The notes: generated by a model not told the origin, from the letters alone. Numbered from the stretch's first letter, positions 48,102 to 57,479 are shown. The stretch is DNA of 64,000 nt from Coraliomargarita algicola (GCF_033878955.1 NZ_CP138858.1:2465001-2529000); one strand, 5' to 3'. Made by a program: numbers and translations.

Positions 48102-48827
48102 ATGAGTCAGATTGAAACCGCACAAACAGCCCACACCGAATCCCTGGATCTGGAGCTCGCCTCCGCGACCGAACGGGTGCGTTGGGCCTACGAAACTTAC
48201 GGCGAGCAGCTCGTGCTCACCACCAGTTTTGGAGTGCAGAGCGCAGTCATGCTCCACTTGGTGTCGACGCTGATTCCCAAGATTCCGGTCATCTTCGTGG
48301 ATACCGGCTATTTATTTCCAGCGACCTACACCTTCGCCGCGGAATTGACAGAACGTCTCAATCTAAACCTCAAAACCTATATTCCACTGCAAACGGCGGC
48401 ACAGCAAGAGGCTCTCTATGGAAAACTATGGGAAAAAGGCATCGAGGGTCTCGAGCGTTATAATTTAATCAACAAAGTCGAGCCGATGAACCGCGCAGTC
48501 AAAGAGCTGGGTGCGACGGCATGGCTCTCCGGTCTGCGCCGCACTCAATCCAGTTCACGCAGCGAGCGTAAAGTCGTCGAAAGCCAAAATAAAACGACTA
48601 AGATTTACCCTATCATCGACTGGAATGATCGCGATGTATACGAGTATTTGACTGAGAACGGACTCCCTTACCACCCGCTCTGGGACCAAGGCTATGTCTC
48701 GGTCGGCGACTGGCACAGCACCAAAAAACTCGGCGTCGGCATGACCGAGGAAGAGACCCGTTTTGGTGGCCTCAAGCGCGAATGCGGCCTGCACGAAGTG
48801 ACAGGTGGCAGCGACTTCCAAATCTAG
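48102..48827 (+). CDS. cysH: phosphoadenylyl-sulfate reductase
   Basis: A 241-residue reductase of assimilatory sulfate reduction, making sulfite from PAPS with thioredoxin or glutaredoxin. The PP-loop-like LVLTTSFGVQSAVMLHLV, IPVIFVDTGYLF, NLINKVEPMNRAVKELGATAWLSGLRRTQSSSR, and the C-terminal KRECGLHE with the single catalytic Cys are present. The two Cys-Cys pairs that bind a 4Fe-4S cluster in APS reductases are missing, so this is the PAPS-type (E. coli-like) enzyme. Other cys genes are not in the window. Confidence 0.95.
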   Translation: MSQIETAQTAHTESLDLELASATERVRWAYETYGEQLVLTTSFGVQSAVMLHLVSTLIPKIPVIFVDTGYLFPATYTFAAELTERLNLNLKTYIPLQTAAQQEALYGKLWEKGIEGLERYNLINKVEPMNRAVKELGATAWLSGLRRTQSSSRSERKVVESQNKTTKIYPIIDWNDRDVYEYLTENGLPYHPLWDQGYVSVGDWHSTKKLGVGMTEEETRFGGLKRECGLHEVTGGSDFQI

Positions 48828-48835
48828 TTTAGAGC

Positions 48836-49057
48836 TTAGTGGCAGCCACAGCCTTGGCTGCCACAACAATGCCCTCCGCCGGAATCCTGTTTGGCAGTGC
48901 CAGTAAAGCCGAAGCCACCAGAAATCAAGCGTCGCACTGGCACACCCGTCTCCGGATGCACAGTCAGAGGCGCGTCTTTCATCGATTGCTGCAGCTCAAA
49001 TTGAATGGGTTCTTCACCCTCATGCTGTGGAATGGTCTCGTATGTATAGGTCGCCAT
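48836..49057 (-). CDS. degenerate FmdB-type zinc-ribbon protein
   Basis: A 73-residue protein that aligns by eye with the FmdB family: MATYTYETIPQHEGE at the start, FELQQSMKDAPLTVHPETGVPVRRLISGGFGF in the middle (family: SxxDxPLxxCPxCGxxVRRLISGGxGF). The two CxxC pairs that bind zinc in that family are replaced (around IPQH and HPET). A Gly/Cys/His-rich tail ends HCCGSQGCGCH, which could bind metal in a different way. An upstream ATG at 49078 adds seven residues. Convergent with cysH. Function unknown; members are small regulators. Confidence 0.75.
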   Translation of the reverse strand: MATYTYETIPQHEGEEPIQFELQQSMKDAPLTVHPETGVPVRRLISGGFGFTGTAKQDSGGGHCCGSQGCGCH

Positions 49058-49244
49058 AAGGAAAGAGTACACTCGCAAACCTTACTGACAAGCGAGATTC
49101 TGACACGGAAACTGCAGTAAAATACACTGGCTCTACCCTTGCGCCACTACCTGCAAATGCTTTTATCGGGAAAATATCATGATTCGCAGTACCGACACTG
49201 CCGATCGAGACGCTACTTTTCTCCCTAAAGACTGACCAAGACGC

Positions 49245-49973
49245 ATGACCGCATCGAAGACTCCACAACACGTCGCCATTATCATGGACGGCAATGGCCG
49301 CTGGGCCAAGCAACGCAAACTTCCCCGCATCGAAGGACATCGTCGCGGCGCGGAAGCAATCAAACGCGTCCTAAAAGCAGCCCAAGACAATAAGGTCCGC
49401 AACATCACCCTATATGCCTTCAGTGTCGAGAACTGGAACCGTCCCAAAGACGAAGTCGACGCACTCATGAACCTGCTCGACCGCTTTTTGCGCGAACAAC
49501 TGCCCGAGCTGATTAAACGCAAAATCCGGCTAAAGGTCATCGGCCGCTACCGCGAACTCCCCGCACACATTCAGACGCTCCTTTACAAGTCCGAAGAAGC
49601 GACACAAGACTTCGACGAATACACCCTCGGCTTGGCCCTCAATTATGGCTCCCGCACAGAGGTGCTGGATGCTGTCAAAGAGATCGCTCAAGCCTCGAAA
49701 GCCGGTGTGCTCGATCTGGATCAGCTCGACTACGATACCTTTCGCCACTATCTCTACACCCGTGACATGCCTGACCCGGATCTCGTAATCCGTACATCCG
49801 GCGAGTGCCGACTAAGCAATTTTTTAATGCTTCAGTCAGCATATGCAGAAATCTACTTCAGCCCCGTGCTCTGGCCGGACTTTAACGAAGCCGAGTTCAA
49901 AACCGCCTTGGTCGAATACGCCTCTCGCGAACGCCGCTACGGCAAGACCACTGAACAGTTAAAATCCAAATAA
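49245..49973 (+). CDS. uppS: isoprenyl transferase (undecaprenyl diphosphate synthase)
   Basis: A 242-residue cis-prenyltransferase that builds the lipid carrier of peptidoglycan and other envelope polymers from farnesyl-PP and IPP. The signature HVAIIMDGNGRWAKQRKLPRIEGHRRGAEA (catalytic Asp) is near the N-terminus. YAFSVENWNRPKDEVDALM and the C-terminal DLVIRTSGECRLSNFLMLQSAYAEIYF (Arg/Ser substrate contacts) follow. It begins the uppS-cdsA-dxr-rseP cluster, found in many bacteria. Confidence 0.97.
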   Translation: MTASKTPQHVAIIMDGNGRWAKQRKLPRIEGHRRGAEAIKRVLKAAQDNKVRNITLYAFSVENWNRPKDEVDALMNLLDRFLREQLPELIKRKIRLKVIGRYRELPAHIQTLLYKSEEATQDFDEYTLGLALNYGSRTEVLDAVKEIAQASKAGVLDLDQLDYDTFRHYLYTRDMPDPDLVIRTSGECRLSNFLMLQSAYAEIYFSPVLWPDFNEAEFKTALVEYASRERRYGKTTEQLKSK

Positions 49974-49993
49974 CCCCACGCCCCCCACAAAAC

Positions 49994-50824
49994 ATGCAGC
50001 AACGTATCTTTAGTTTCGCCGCGCTCTGGACCATTCTAGCCATCTCGCTCTGGCTCTTTGGAGTCCACGCCGGCGTCTTTCTAGTCGCCATCCTCGCCTT
50101 TTTGACTCAGTTGGAGCTCTACCAACTCTTCGAAAAGATGGGGCTCAAGCCGATGAAGAAAATCGGTCTCACTGCGGGTGCCGTGATTAGCATCGGCGCT
50201 TACTACATCAGTGGTATTGATTCAGGCAACGACCTCTTTGTGCTCAGCTTTGTGGTGCTCACGCTCACAATCATTCGCCTCGACCTACAAGCTGGCCGTT
50301 TGCGCAGCTTCATGCCGACACTCTTCGGGCTCCTGTATGTGCCCTATTTACTACACTTCTTAATTAAAATCGTAAAACTGGCCGAACTCAATGGCGAGAG
50401 CGCAGCCACCGGCATGTTCCTCGCGGTATGGACCGTGGCCGTGGCGAAATGCGCGGATGTCGGCGGCCTACTGGTCGGCATGAAACTAGGAAAAACGCCC
50501 CTCTCCGTGATCAGTCCGAAGAAGACCTACGAAGGTGCCGCTGGTGGCATCGCCTTCTCGATGTTGATCGGCATCATCCTGACCGGCGTCTTTCACACAC
50601 TTGCACCAGCAAATTTCAGCTGGTGGCTATGCGCACTGATCGCCATTCCGATCGGCATCGCTTCCATAGCATCGGACTTGGTCGAATCGGCGTTTAAACG
50701 TCAGGCCGATGTTAAAGATTCCGGAAAAATCATTCCCGGCATTGGCGGCATCTTCGATTTAACTGACAGCCTCATCCTAACCGCTCCGCTGGGGTATTTA
50801 TTCTTTAAATACATGCTGTTCTAG
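49994..50824 (+). CDS. cdsA: phosphatidate cytidylyltransferase
   Basis: A 276-residue integral membrane enzyme that makes CDP-diacylglycerol from phosphatidate and CTP, the branch point to all phospholipids. Several membrane helices are evident. The signature is SDLVESAFKRQADVKDSGKIIPGIGGIFDLTDSLIL in outline; the usual PGHGG reads PGIGG and the DRxDS reads DLTDS, variants also found in related phyla as far as I know. It lies 20 bases after uppS, and its stop directly touches the dxr ATG. Confidence 0.95.
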   Translation: MQQRIFSFAALWTILAISLWLFGVHAGVFLVAILAFLTQLELYQLFEKMGLKPMKKIGLTAGAVISIGAYYISGIDSGNDLFVLSFVVLTLTIIRLDLQAGRLRSFMPTLFGLLYVPYLLHFLIKIVKLAELNGESAATGMFLAVWTVAVAKCADVGGLLVGMKLGKTPLSVISPKKTYEGAAGGIAFSMLIGIILTGVFHTLAPANFSWWLCALIAIPIGIASIASDLVESAFKRQADVKDSGKIIPGIGGIFDLTDSLILTAPLGYLFFKYMLF

Positions 50825-51988
50825 ATGGTAGCCCGCAAAAAAATCATCCTACTCGGTGCCACTGGCTCGATCGGCAGCAGCACACTACGCGTGCTGCGCG
50901 AACATAAAGATCGACTCGAACTCATCGGGGTCGCAGCACACAGTCGCCATGCCGAACTGGCCCAGATCTGTCACGAGTTCGACGTGCCGCACGCCGTGCT
51001 GCAGGATGAGAAAGCTTACCAAAGCGCCAAACAAGCCGGCAACTTCCCACCCGCCACCAATCTCAATTGCGGCGCAGAAGCCCTCGCAGAACTCGCCACA
51101 CTCGATGCCGCCGACATCGTATTGGTCGCCGTAGTTGGCGCCGCCGGCCTGCGCCCCGCCTTGGCCGCAATCGAAGCTGGCAAAGACATCGCCCTAGCCA
51201 ACAAAGAGCTGCTGGTGCTCGGTGGCGCGCACGTAATCGAAGCCGCCAAACGCAAAGGCGTGCGTTTACTCCCCACCGATAGCGAGCACAACGCGATCTT
51301 TCAGTGCCTACAAGGGCACCCGGCGAACCAAGTCGACAAGTTGATTCTGACTGCCTCTGGTGGACAGTTCCGCGACACCCCCAGCAGCGAATTAGACCAT
51401 GTCACGCCCGAGATGGCGACCCAACACCCCAACTGGTCGATGGGGCCCAAGATCACGGTCGATTCCGCCACCATGGCCAATAAAGGCCTGGAACTGATCG
51501 AAGCACACTGGCTCTTCGGACTGGAACCCGAGCGTCTCGAAGTGGTCATTCACCCCCAGAGCGTGGTGCACTCCTTTGTTCAGTTTATCGACGGCTCCAT
51601 TCTCGCGCAACTCAGCCCCCCATCGATGACCTTCGCCATCCAACACTGTCTCCTCTACCCCGACCGTGCGCCGGGCGTGGAGCCCACGACGGATTTCCGC
51701 ACAGCCTTCTCACTCGACTTCAAAGCGCCCGACTTCAACAAATATCCCTGCCTGCAACTCGCCTACGATGCGCTCCGCAGCGGCGGCGCGTCAGCCGCAA
51801 TTTTCAACGCCGCCAATGAAGTGGCTGTCGAACGCTTCTTGGCCAAAGAGATCGCCTACCTTGAAATTCCTAAGCTAATCGAGCATAGTCTCAGCCACAT
51901 CACTGCACCACAACTGCCTAGCCTCGACCAACTGTTTCAAATCGACACCGAAACGCGCGCGATTGCTCAAACACACCGCTTTCAATAA
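50825..51988 (+). CDS. dxr: 1-deoxy-D-xylulose 5-phosphate reductoisomerase
   Basis: A 387-residue IspC/Dxr enzyme, the second step of the MEP isoprenoid pathway, which ultimately feeds UppS in the same cluster. The NADPH site is IILLGATGSIGSSTLRVL. The catalytic part has LLPTDSEHNAIFQCLQGH (metal ligands Asp, Glu), TASGGQFRDTP, HPNWSMGPKITVDSATMANKGLELIEAHWLF, and the C-terminal helical domain AAIFNAANEVAVERFL. Full length. There is no spacer after cdsA, so translation is probably coupled. Confidence 0.98.
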   Translation: MVARKKIILLGATGSIGSSTLRVLREHKDRLELIGVAAHSRHAELAQICHEFDVPHAVLQDEKAYQSAKQAGNFPPATNLNCGAEALAELATLDAADIVLVAVVGAAGLRPALAAIEAGKDIALANKELLVLGGAHVIEAAKRKGVRLLPTDSEHNAIFQCLQGHPANQVDKLILTASGGQFRDTPSSELDHVTPEMATQHPNWSMGPKITVDSATMANKGLELIEAHWLFGLEPERLEVVIHPQSVVHSFVQFIDGSILAQLSPPSMTFAIQHCLLYPDRAPGVEPTTDFRTAFSLDFKAPDFNKYPCLQLAYDALRSGGASAAIFNAANEVAVERFLAKEIAYLEIPKLIEHSLSHITAPQLPSLDQLFQIDTETRAIAQTHRFQ

Positions 51989-51996
51989 ATCCAAAC

Positions 51997-53445
51997 ATGT
52001 TTTCCACAATCCTCTACATCGCCCTCGCTCTCTTTGCGCTCGGATTTTCCATTTTCATCCATGAACTCGGCCATTTCATTGCAGCCAAAAAACGCGGTCT
52101 GATCGCCGACCGCTTTTCCATCGGCTTCGGCCCACGCCTCTTCGGCTGGCACCGTAACGGCACCGACTTCCGCCTCTCACTACTTCCCCTCGGTGGCTAC
52201 GTGTCCTTGCCACAACTCGCCGACATGGGACGCATCGAAGGCGGTGAAAAAGAAGACGCCGACCGCCTGCCCCCGATCTCCTATGCCGACAAGATGATCG
52301 TCGCCGTAATGGGCGCGGTCTTTAATCTCATTTTCGCCCTCGTGCTCTCGCTGGTATTGTGGGGCGTCGGACGTGAAATCGTAAAATCCACCACCGTGGG
52401 CTTCGTCGCTGAAGAAATCCGAAACGCCGATGGCGAGATCGTGCCCGGCCCCGCCTATGCGGCTGGCATACGTGAGGGCGACAGCATTTACAGCATCGAC
52501 GACAAGCAAGTGCCCGACTGGTGGTATTTCCAAAATGCCATCGCCACCAGCGTCGGCAAAGAAGCGGGCGAAAACGGACGCCGCCTAGTCGAAGTCGGCA
52601 TTCTGCGCGATGGCCAAGCCATGGAATTTACCGTCTACCCCGAGCTCGTCTCCAGTGAGCGCATGCGCTACATCGGCATCGAGCCAGAGACCGACGAGAC
52701 CTCTGCCCCCATCGTGATGCGCCTCGAACCCGGCATGCCTGCAATGGAAGCCGGCCTACAGCCGATGGACCGTTTAATTAAACTCGACGGCGAAGAGATC
52801 ATCTCTGGCGCCTTCCTCAGCACCTACCTAGCCAATCACGGCGACCGCAGCATCAACGTCACCGTCGAACGCGACGGTAAAGAGATCACACTACCGATTC
52901 AGCCACGTATCAAAGAAGGCGAAAACAGCCCACGTTTCGGCTTCGCCTACGACTTCCAGGACAAGACTGAGATCGTGCACTACAATCCCATCGACCAGCT
53001 CTATCGCTTCGCCGAAACGATGAAGATGACCCTCTTCGCACTACTGCATAAGAACTCCGACGTGCACGTGAAAAACATGAGCGGCCCCGTCGGCATCGTC
53101 CACGGGCTCACCCGCATGGCGCAGATCGGCTTCATTGACCTGCTATGGATGCTAGCGCTGATCAACGTCAACCTCGCGATCTTCAACCTACTGCCGATCC
53201 CCGTATTGGACGGCGGGCACATGCTATTCGCCACCATTTCCAAAGTAATCGGTCGTCCCTTGCCCCAGAAGGTGATGGAAAACGTGCAAGGCGCCTTCAT
53301 GATCTTACTCTTAGGCTTCGTCGTCTACGTCAGCTTCTTCGACGTCGGCCGCGTCGGCCGCGACATCGGGCTCATCGACGACGAGCCTCCGGCCCCCGCA
53401 GAAGCTGCACCCGCAGCCCCAACAACTGATGAAGCTGCACCTTAA
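51997..53445 (+). CDS. rseP: site-2 protease family membrane metalloprotease (RseP-like)
   Basis: A 482-residue intramembrane zinc protease. The zinc motif HELGH is in FSIFIHELGHFIAAKKRG near the N-terminus, and the second site is NLLPIPVLDGGHMLF (LDG with the metal Asp). Between them are two PDZ domains: one around GPAYAAGIREGDSIYSIDDKQV, the other around EPGMPAMEAGLQPMDRLIKLDGEEI. Four membrane helices are expected. RseP cuts anti-sigma factors and remnant signal peptides. The C-terminus is an Ala/Pro-rich acidic tail. It is the last gene of the cluster, 8 bases after dxr. Confidence 0.96.
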   Translation: MFSTILYIALALFALGFSIFIHELGHFIAAKKRGLIADRFSIGFGPRLFGWHRNGTDFRLSLLPLGGYVSLPQLADMGRIEGGEKEDADRLPPISYADKMIVAVMGAVFNLIFALVLSLVLWGVGREIVKSTTVGFVAEEIRNADGEIVPGPAYAAGIREGDSIYSIDDKQVPDWWYFQNAIATSVGKEAGENGRRLVEVGILRDGQAMEFTVYPELVSSERMRYIGIEPETDETSAPIVMRLEPGMPAMEAGLQPMDRLIKLDGEEIISGAFLSTYLANHGDRSINVTVERDGKEITLPIQPRIKEGENSPRFGFAYDFQDKTEIVHYNPIDQLYRFAETMKMTLFALLHKNSDVHVKNMSGPVGIVHGLTRMAQIGFIDLLWMLALINVNLAIFNLLPIPVLDGGHMLFATISKVIGRPLPQKVMENVQGAFMILLLGFVVYVSFFDVGRVGRDIGLIDDEPPAPAEAAPAAPTTDEAAP

Positions 53446-53730
53446 GCCTAAAAAATACCAGAGTCAGCCCCCTCCCCGGTTCTGAGAACCGAGGCCACTC
53501 GCAAAGCGATTTCGAGTTGCGGCAGCACTACAACCGCCGGTCGAAACGGCTTCGCAGATCCGCTACACTCACACGGGGCTCTGCGTCCCACGCAGTCAGC
53601 TCTGCCAGGCCCAGTGCCCAAAGGGAAAAATCATTCTACTCCAAAATTGTTCTGCAGAAAAAATCCCCAAAGCCCATGCGTCCTGCGATTTAGAAAGTGC
53701 AGTGCATATTGTCTAAGCAGCAATGGCTGC
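53446..53730. other. non-coding spacer with two strong hairpins
   Basis: No convincing gene lies in this 285-base gap between convergent rseP and dnaX. Two hairpins stand out. CGGTTCT-G-AGAACCG is near 53478-53492. CTGCGT-CCC-ACGCAG lies at 53581-53595 and can be extended by GGGCT/AGCTC. Neither is followed by a T-run, so they are not classical terminators. Confidence 0.45.
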
Positions 53731-55229
53731 CTAAAACATCTTATCTTGCTCATCAATATGACGGACTTGAGTGAGACTACCTTTGAACTTCGTCGCGAGA
53801 GCCTCCAAAATACCTGGACTTAACTTCGCCTCAGCCTCCTCGACCGTGAGCAATGGTTTACCCTTTGACAACTTAGATACGGCCGCCTCCCCCAACATCA
53901 TTGAATCGAGGGCTTTATCCACTGCTTCAAGCTCTTCATCGCTGATTTCACCATTGAGCGCAGCGGTTAGCAAGTCCCCTGGGTTCTCAACGGATTCGTG
54001 TGCAGATACAGCCGTCGCTGCCTCCATCGGATTTCCATGGGGCGATTCATCAACGATGGCCCCGCCACCATCAGCGGCTGGAATCACTAGGGCTTTTTTT
54101 TTTCGCCGGCATCACCGGCTCCACCACCAGCTGCAGCCACTTGCTTGATCAAGCTGTCGATCGCACGCGAGCGAGACTCTTCAGCTGCTTTTAAGAGCAC
54201 GACTTCGAAATTCACTTTCTCGGAAAGGCCCTTCTGCACGGACGCTTCTCCTCGGTGCAAGGCATCGAGCATACGCATAATCGACTCGGTGCTCATCTCG
54301 CCGCCCAGTTTGGTCGTATTGCCACCATTTTGAATGGCATCAAGCAATGCTCCACGTGCGTGTGCTTCAAGGTCGATCAAGATGCGAAAGAGGTCGCGTC
54401 CTTCGACTGCAAACTCATCCACCGCTGCGATAATGGCTGCGTAATCCAAGGAGGCAAGCGCCTGCGCCAACTGAGCGATCCGCTCATCCGAAACCAAGCC
54501 ATAGACGTCGAGCACATCACTCTCTTTAATATCGCTGCCACAAAAAGAAATCATTTGATCGAGAATCGATTGGGCATCACGCATCCCGCCATTGGCGAGG
54601 CGAGCAATCGATGCCAGAGCGGCTGGCTCGACTTGAATCTCCTCTGATTCGCAAATCTCGGTCAACTTTCCGACGATCACATCGTCCGAAATCGGGCGAA
54701 ACTCAAAGCGTTGACAGCGCGAGACGATGGTAGGCAGCACCTTGTGCGCCTCGGTGGTGGCAAAGAAGAACTTCACATGCTCGGGCGGCTCTTCCAGAGT
54801 TTTCAACAAGGCGTTGAACGCAGCCGTCGAGAGCATGTGCACCTCGTCGATGATGTAGATCTTATAAGTGCACTGGGCCGGTGCAAATTGGCACTCCTCA
54901 CGCAGACTGCGCACTTGCTCGACGCTATTATTGGACGCACCGTCGATTTCGATCACATCCATGCAGGAGCCGTTCATAATGGCCTGACTGGTCTCGGACT
55001 CATTATCGGGCGTGGCACTCGGTCCCCCCTCGGCATTGAGCGCTTTGGCGAACAAACGAGCGGTGCTAGTCTTCCCCGTGCCGCGTGGGCCGACAAAGAG
55101 ATAGGCGTGCGCAATGCGCTTGCTCTCGATGGCATTACTCAAGGTGCGCACGATGTGATCTTGCCCCACCAATTCACTGAACTGCTTAGGACGCCAGCGG
55201 CGCGCGATGACTTGATAACCTTTTTCCAT
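53731..55229 (-). CDS. dnaX: DNA polymerase III tau/gamma subunit, two products by slippage
   Basis: Clamp-loader ATPase. In frame 0 translation ends at 54087, giving 380 residues (gamma-like). A -1 shift on an A10 run (mRNA sense) just before that stop continues to 53731 and gives about 499 residues (tau-like). Motifs: GPRGTGKTSTARLFAKAL (Walker A, residues 47-64), YIIDEVHMLSTAAFNALLKTLEEPP (Walker B), FATTEAHKVLPTIVSRCQRFEF (sensor 1 and SRC). The four zinc Cys are replaced (Ala66, Asp75, Ser78, Ser81). The tail reached by slippage ends ILEALATKFKGSLTQVRHID, like the tau C-terminal domain. It is downstream of the aminopeptidase gene. Confidence 0.94.
54094..54103 (-). promoter_or_regulatory. 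A10 slippage site in dnaX
   Basis: Ten consecutive A in the mRNA sense (GGCG-A10-GCCCTAG). In frame 0 it reads Glu-Lys-Lys-Lys-Pro-stop. A -1 shift reads through into 118 more codons. Long A-runs at this place in dnaX produce gamma by ribosomal or transcriptional slippage in E. coli and Thermus. A small hairpin (GATGG/CCATC) lies 19 bases downstream. Confidence 0.75.
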
Positions 55230-55279
55230 CTTAATGTCTCCAAGAAGCTCTGAACCGAAGCATCTTGCAAGTGACTTTT

Positions 55280-56392
55280 TTAGGAACCGAGCAAATACTC
55301 AGGGTTCAACTTCTTGAGCTCCTCTTTCACGAAGAGACCATCCTTGCGGATCAGCTCACCGTCGAACCAAATCTCACCGCCACCGTATTCGGGCCGCTGG
55401 ATCTGCACCATGTCCCAGTGCACTTGCGAGCGATTACCATTGTCAGCCTCTTCATAGGCTTGACCGGGTGTGAAGTGGAAAGAACCGGCAATCTTCTCAT
55501 CAAAGAGGATGTCGCGCATGGGCTCCAGAATGTGTGGATTGAACCCAATCGCGAACTCACCAATATAACGCGCCCCTGCATCGGAATCCAGAATCTCGTT
55601 AAGACGGCCCGCATTGGTGCCATCGGCATGCACGATTTTCCCTTTTTCAAACTTGAGGTGAATGCGATCAAAAGAAGTGCCTTGATAGACGGTGGGCGCA
55701 TTATAAGTGATCTCGCCTTCAACCGAGTCTTTAACCGGACAGGAGAACACTTCACCATCGGGAATATTGTGCGTGCCACCACAAGCCACCGCGTTGATGC
55801 CCTTGATTGAAAAACGCAGATCGGTATTGGGCCCTTTCAACTCGACACGATCGGTCGCAGTCATAAGTGCCTCCAATGCCGCCATGCCCTCCGTCATACG
55901 GCTGTAATCCTGGGTGCAAACCCGAAAAAAGAAGTCTTCAAAACTCTCAGTGCTCATCATGGCTTGCTGTGCCATCGCCGGGGTCGGCCAGCGCAGAATC
56001 ACCCACTTGGTTTTATTCACACGATAGTCGAGCACAGCCTTCATCGCCTTCATCACTTGCCCCACCTTGGCGGGATCCACATCTGACATCTCGAAAATGT
56101 TGTCTGAACCTCGCACAGCAATGTATGCATCCATCTTCTGCATACGTGCCAGCTCCCAAGTTGCCTGGGTTTCAAACTGCTCGGCATCGACTGCATTGAT
56201 CAACTCACGGTTGATGCGTGCGTTCTGCACATTCACAAATGGCACAGCCCCACGCTCACGAGCCGCACGAACAAGAGCCACCACCATGGCCTCAGGGATG
56301 TCAAACGCATCGATCAACACGCGCTCGCCCTTTTGAAGATTTGTTGAGAAGCCAGTCAATACACCAGCCAGTTTTGAAAAGTTTGGTTCCAT
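55280..56392 (-). CDS. M29-family aminopeptidase
   Basis: A 370-residue metallo-aminopeptidase of the thermophilic M29 family (AmpS/AmpT/PepS). The N-terminal domain includes KLAGVLTGFSTNLQKGERVLIDAFD and PFVNVQNARIN. The C-terminal metal-binding half has GGTHNIPDGEVFSCPVKDSVEGEITYNAP (metal Glu residues), IGEFAIGFNPHI, GSFHFTPGQAYEEADNGNRSQVHWDMVQIQ (metal His/Asp) and GGGEIWFDGELIRKDG. All expected ligands seem present. Broad removal of N-terminal residues from peptides in the cytoplasm is expected. dnaX follows after 50 bases. Confidence 0.93.
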   Translation of the reverse strand: MEPNFSKLAGVLTGFSTNLQKGERVLIDAFDIPEAMVVALVRAARERGAVPFVNVQNARINRELINAVDAEQFETQATWELARMQKMDAYIAVRGSDNIFEMSDVDPAKVGQVMKAMKAVLDYRVNKTKWVILRWPTPAMAQQAMMSTESFEDFFFRVCTQDYSRMTEGMAALEALMTATDRVELKGPNTDLRFSIKGINAVACGGTHNIPDGEVFSCPVKDSVEGEITYNAPTVYQGTSFDRIHLKFEKGKIVHADGTNAGRLNEILDSDAGARYIGEFAIGFNPHILEPMRDILFDEKIAGSFHFTPGQAYEEADNGNRSQVHWDMVQIQRPEYGGGEIWFDGELIRKDGLFVKEELKKLNPEYLLGS

Positions 56393-56504
56393 AACTGCAA
56401 TGCGAACGATTTAAACGCCAAGGTCAAAGCCACAAAATGGAAATTTCAAAGTGAGTCCTCATTCCCAGTGCCAGACCTGACACCACTATACTGTGGCATC
56501 CAGC

Positions 56505-57479
56505 TCAGCAATCCATTTGGCACGGGTAACTCGCATCCACGAGCGCGACTTCAAAACCATTCTTCGCAAGCTGTTTCAACTCGTCATTAGAGAAAGCTAA
56601 GCCCGCGCTTAATGCGGCATACTCATCCTCCACTGTATTTCCAAATGAAAAAGGATCGTCGGTACTAATCGTGCAACGAAGCCCGCGCTCAAAAAACTGG
56701 CGGATGGGATGTTGTTCCAAGCTGTCCACCACATCGAGTTTCACGTTGCTAATCGGACAGACATCAAAAGTCGCCCCAGCATCAATCGCGAGTTGCACTA
56801 CGGCATCATCCTCAATGGCACGTATGCCATGCTGAATACGCTTACTACCGAGCACTTCAATCGCCTCTCGCACGTGAGCAGCTGGCCCAAACTCGCCCGC
56901 ATGTGCTTTTGTCTCCAGACCATGCGAACGCGCCTTCTCCCACAGCTTAGCCGTCCATAATTCCAAAGGCAAATATTCGACTCCGTGCAAATCAAGCCCC
57001 GAAAGTCCCTCCCAGGTGACACAATCTTCCAGGACGGGTGCCAGTGTTGGGTTATAGCAATTACGCGCCATCCCCATAAAGACCCGCACTTCGAGACCGG
57101 CGGGTGCTGCGGAGCGTATGGCATTCACAATTTCCGGACCAGGAATACCTAAAAACTCGATCATACCAGCATGAAAGGAAGTCTCAACATAACGAACATT
57201 CTGAGCCAGGTGACCGGCAAAGATCACCTTAGCGGCCTCATGGTAACGCTCTGGGGTGGTGAACCAGTGCATCGCGTGCTCGATCAAGTGCGATTCAAAG
57301 TCTTCAAAGCACTTCCATTTAAAATCAGGCTTCCAACACGGCTGCGAATGCTGAAATTTGTCGGGATCGAGCTGCTGCAGCAATTGATACGGCAAAGCTC
57401 CCTCGATGTGGAGATGCGTCTCCGTTTTAGGTAGGCGGTGGATAAAGTCGGCGGTGGCTGAGTCGATGGGTGCGTGCAT
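56505..57479 (-). CDS. adenosine deaminase-family protein
   Basis: A 324-residue metal-dependent deaminase of purine salvage. Metal ligands are in KTETHLHIEGALPYQLL (HxH), the catalytic Glu in TKAHAGEFGP, the next His in RIQHGIRAIEDD, and the metal Asp in CTISTDDPFSFGNTVEDEY. VCPISNVKLDVV is also typical. It could act on adenosine or on a related base (adenine, N6-modified adenine); the sequence does not decide this. The leader AATTCTTAATTCCC before the ATG resembles the repeats before hemE. Confidence 0.93.
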   Translation of the reverse strand: MHAPIDSATADFIHRLPKTETHLHIEGALPYQLLQQLDPDKFQHSQPCWKPDFKWKCFEDFESHLIEHAMHWFTTPERYHEAAKVIFAGHLAQNVRYVETSFHAGMIEFLGIPGPEIVNAIRSAAPAGLEVRVFMGMARNCYNPTLAPVLEDCVTWEGLSGLDLHGVEYLPLELWTAKLWEKARSHGLETKAHAGEFGPAAHVREAIEVLGSKRIQHGIRAIEDDAVVQLAIDAGATFDVCPISNVKLDVVDSLEQHPIRQFFERGLRCTISTDDPFSFGNTVEDEYAALSAGLAFSNDELKQLAKNGFEVALVDASYPCQMDC

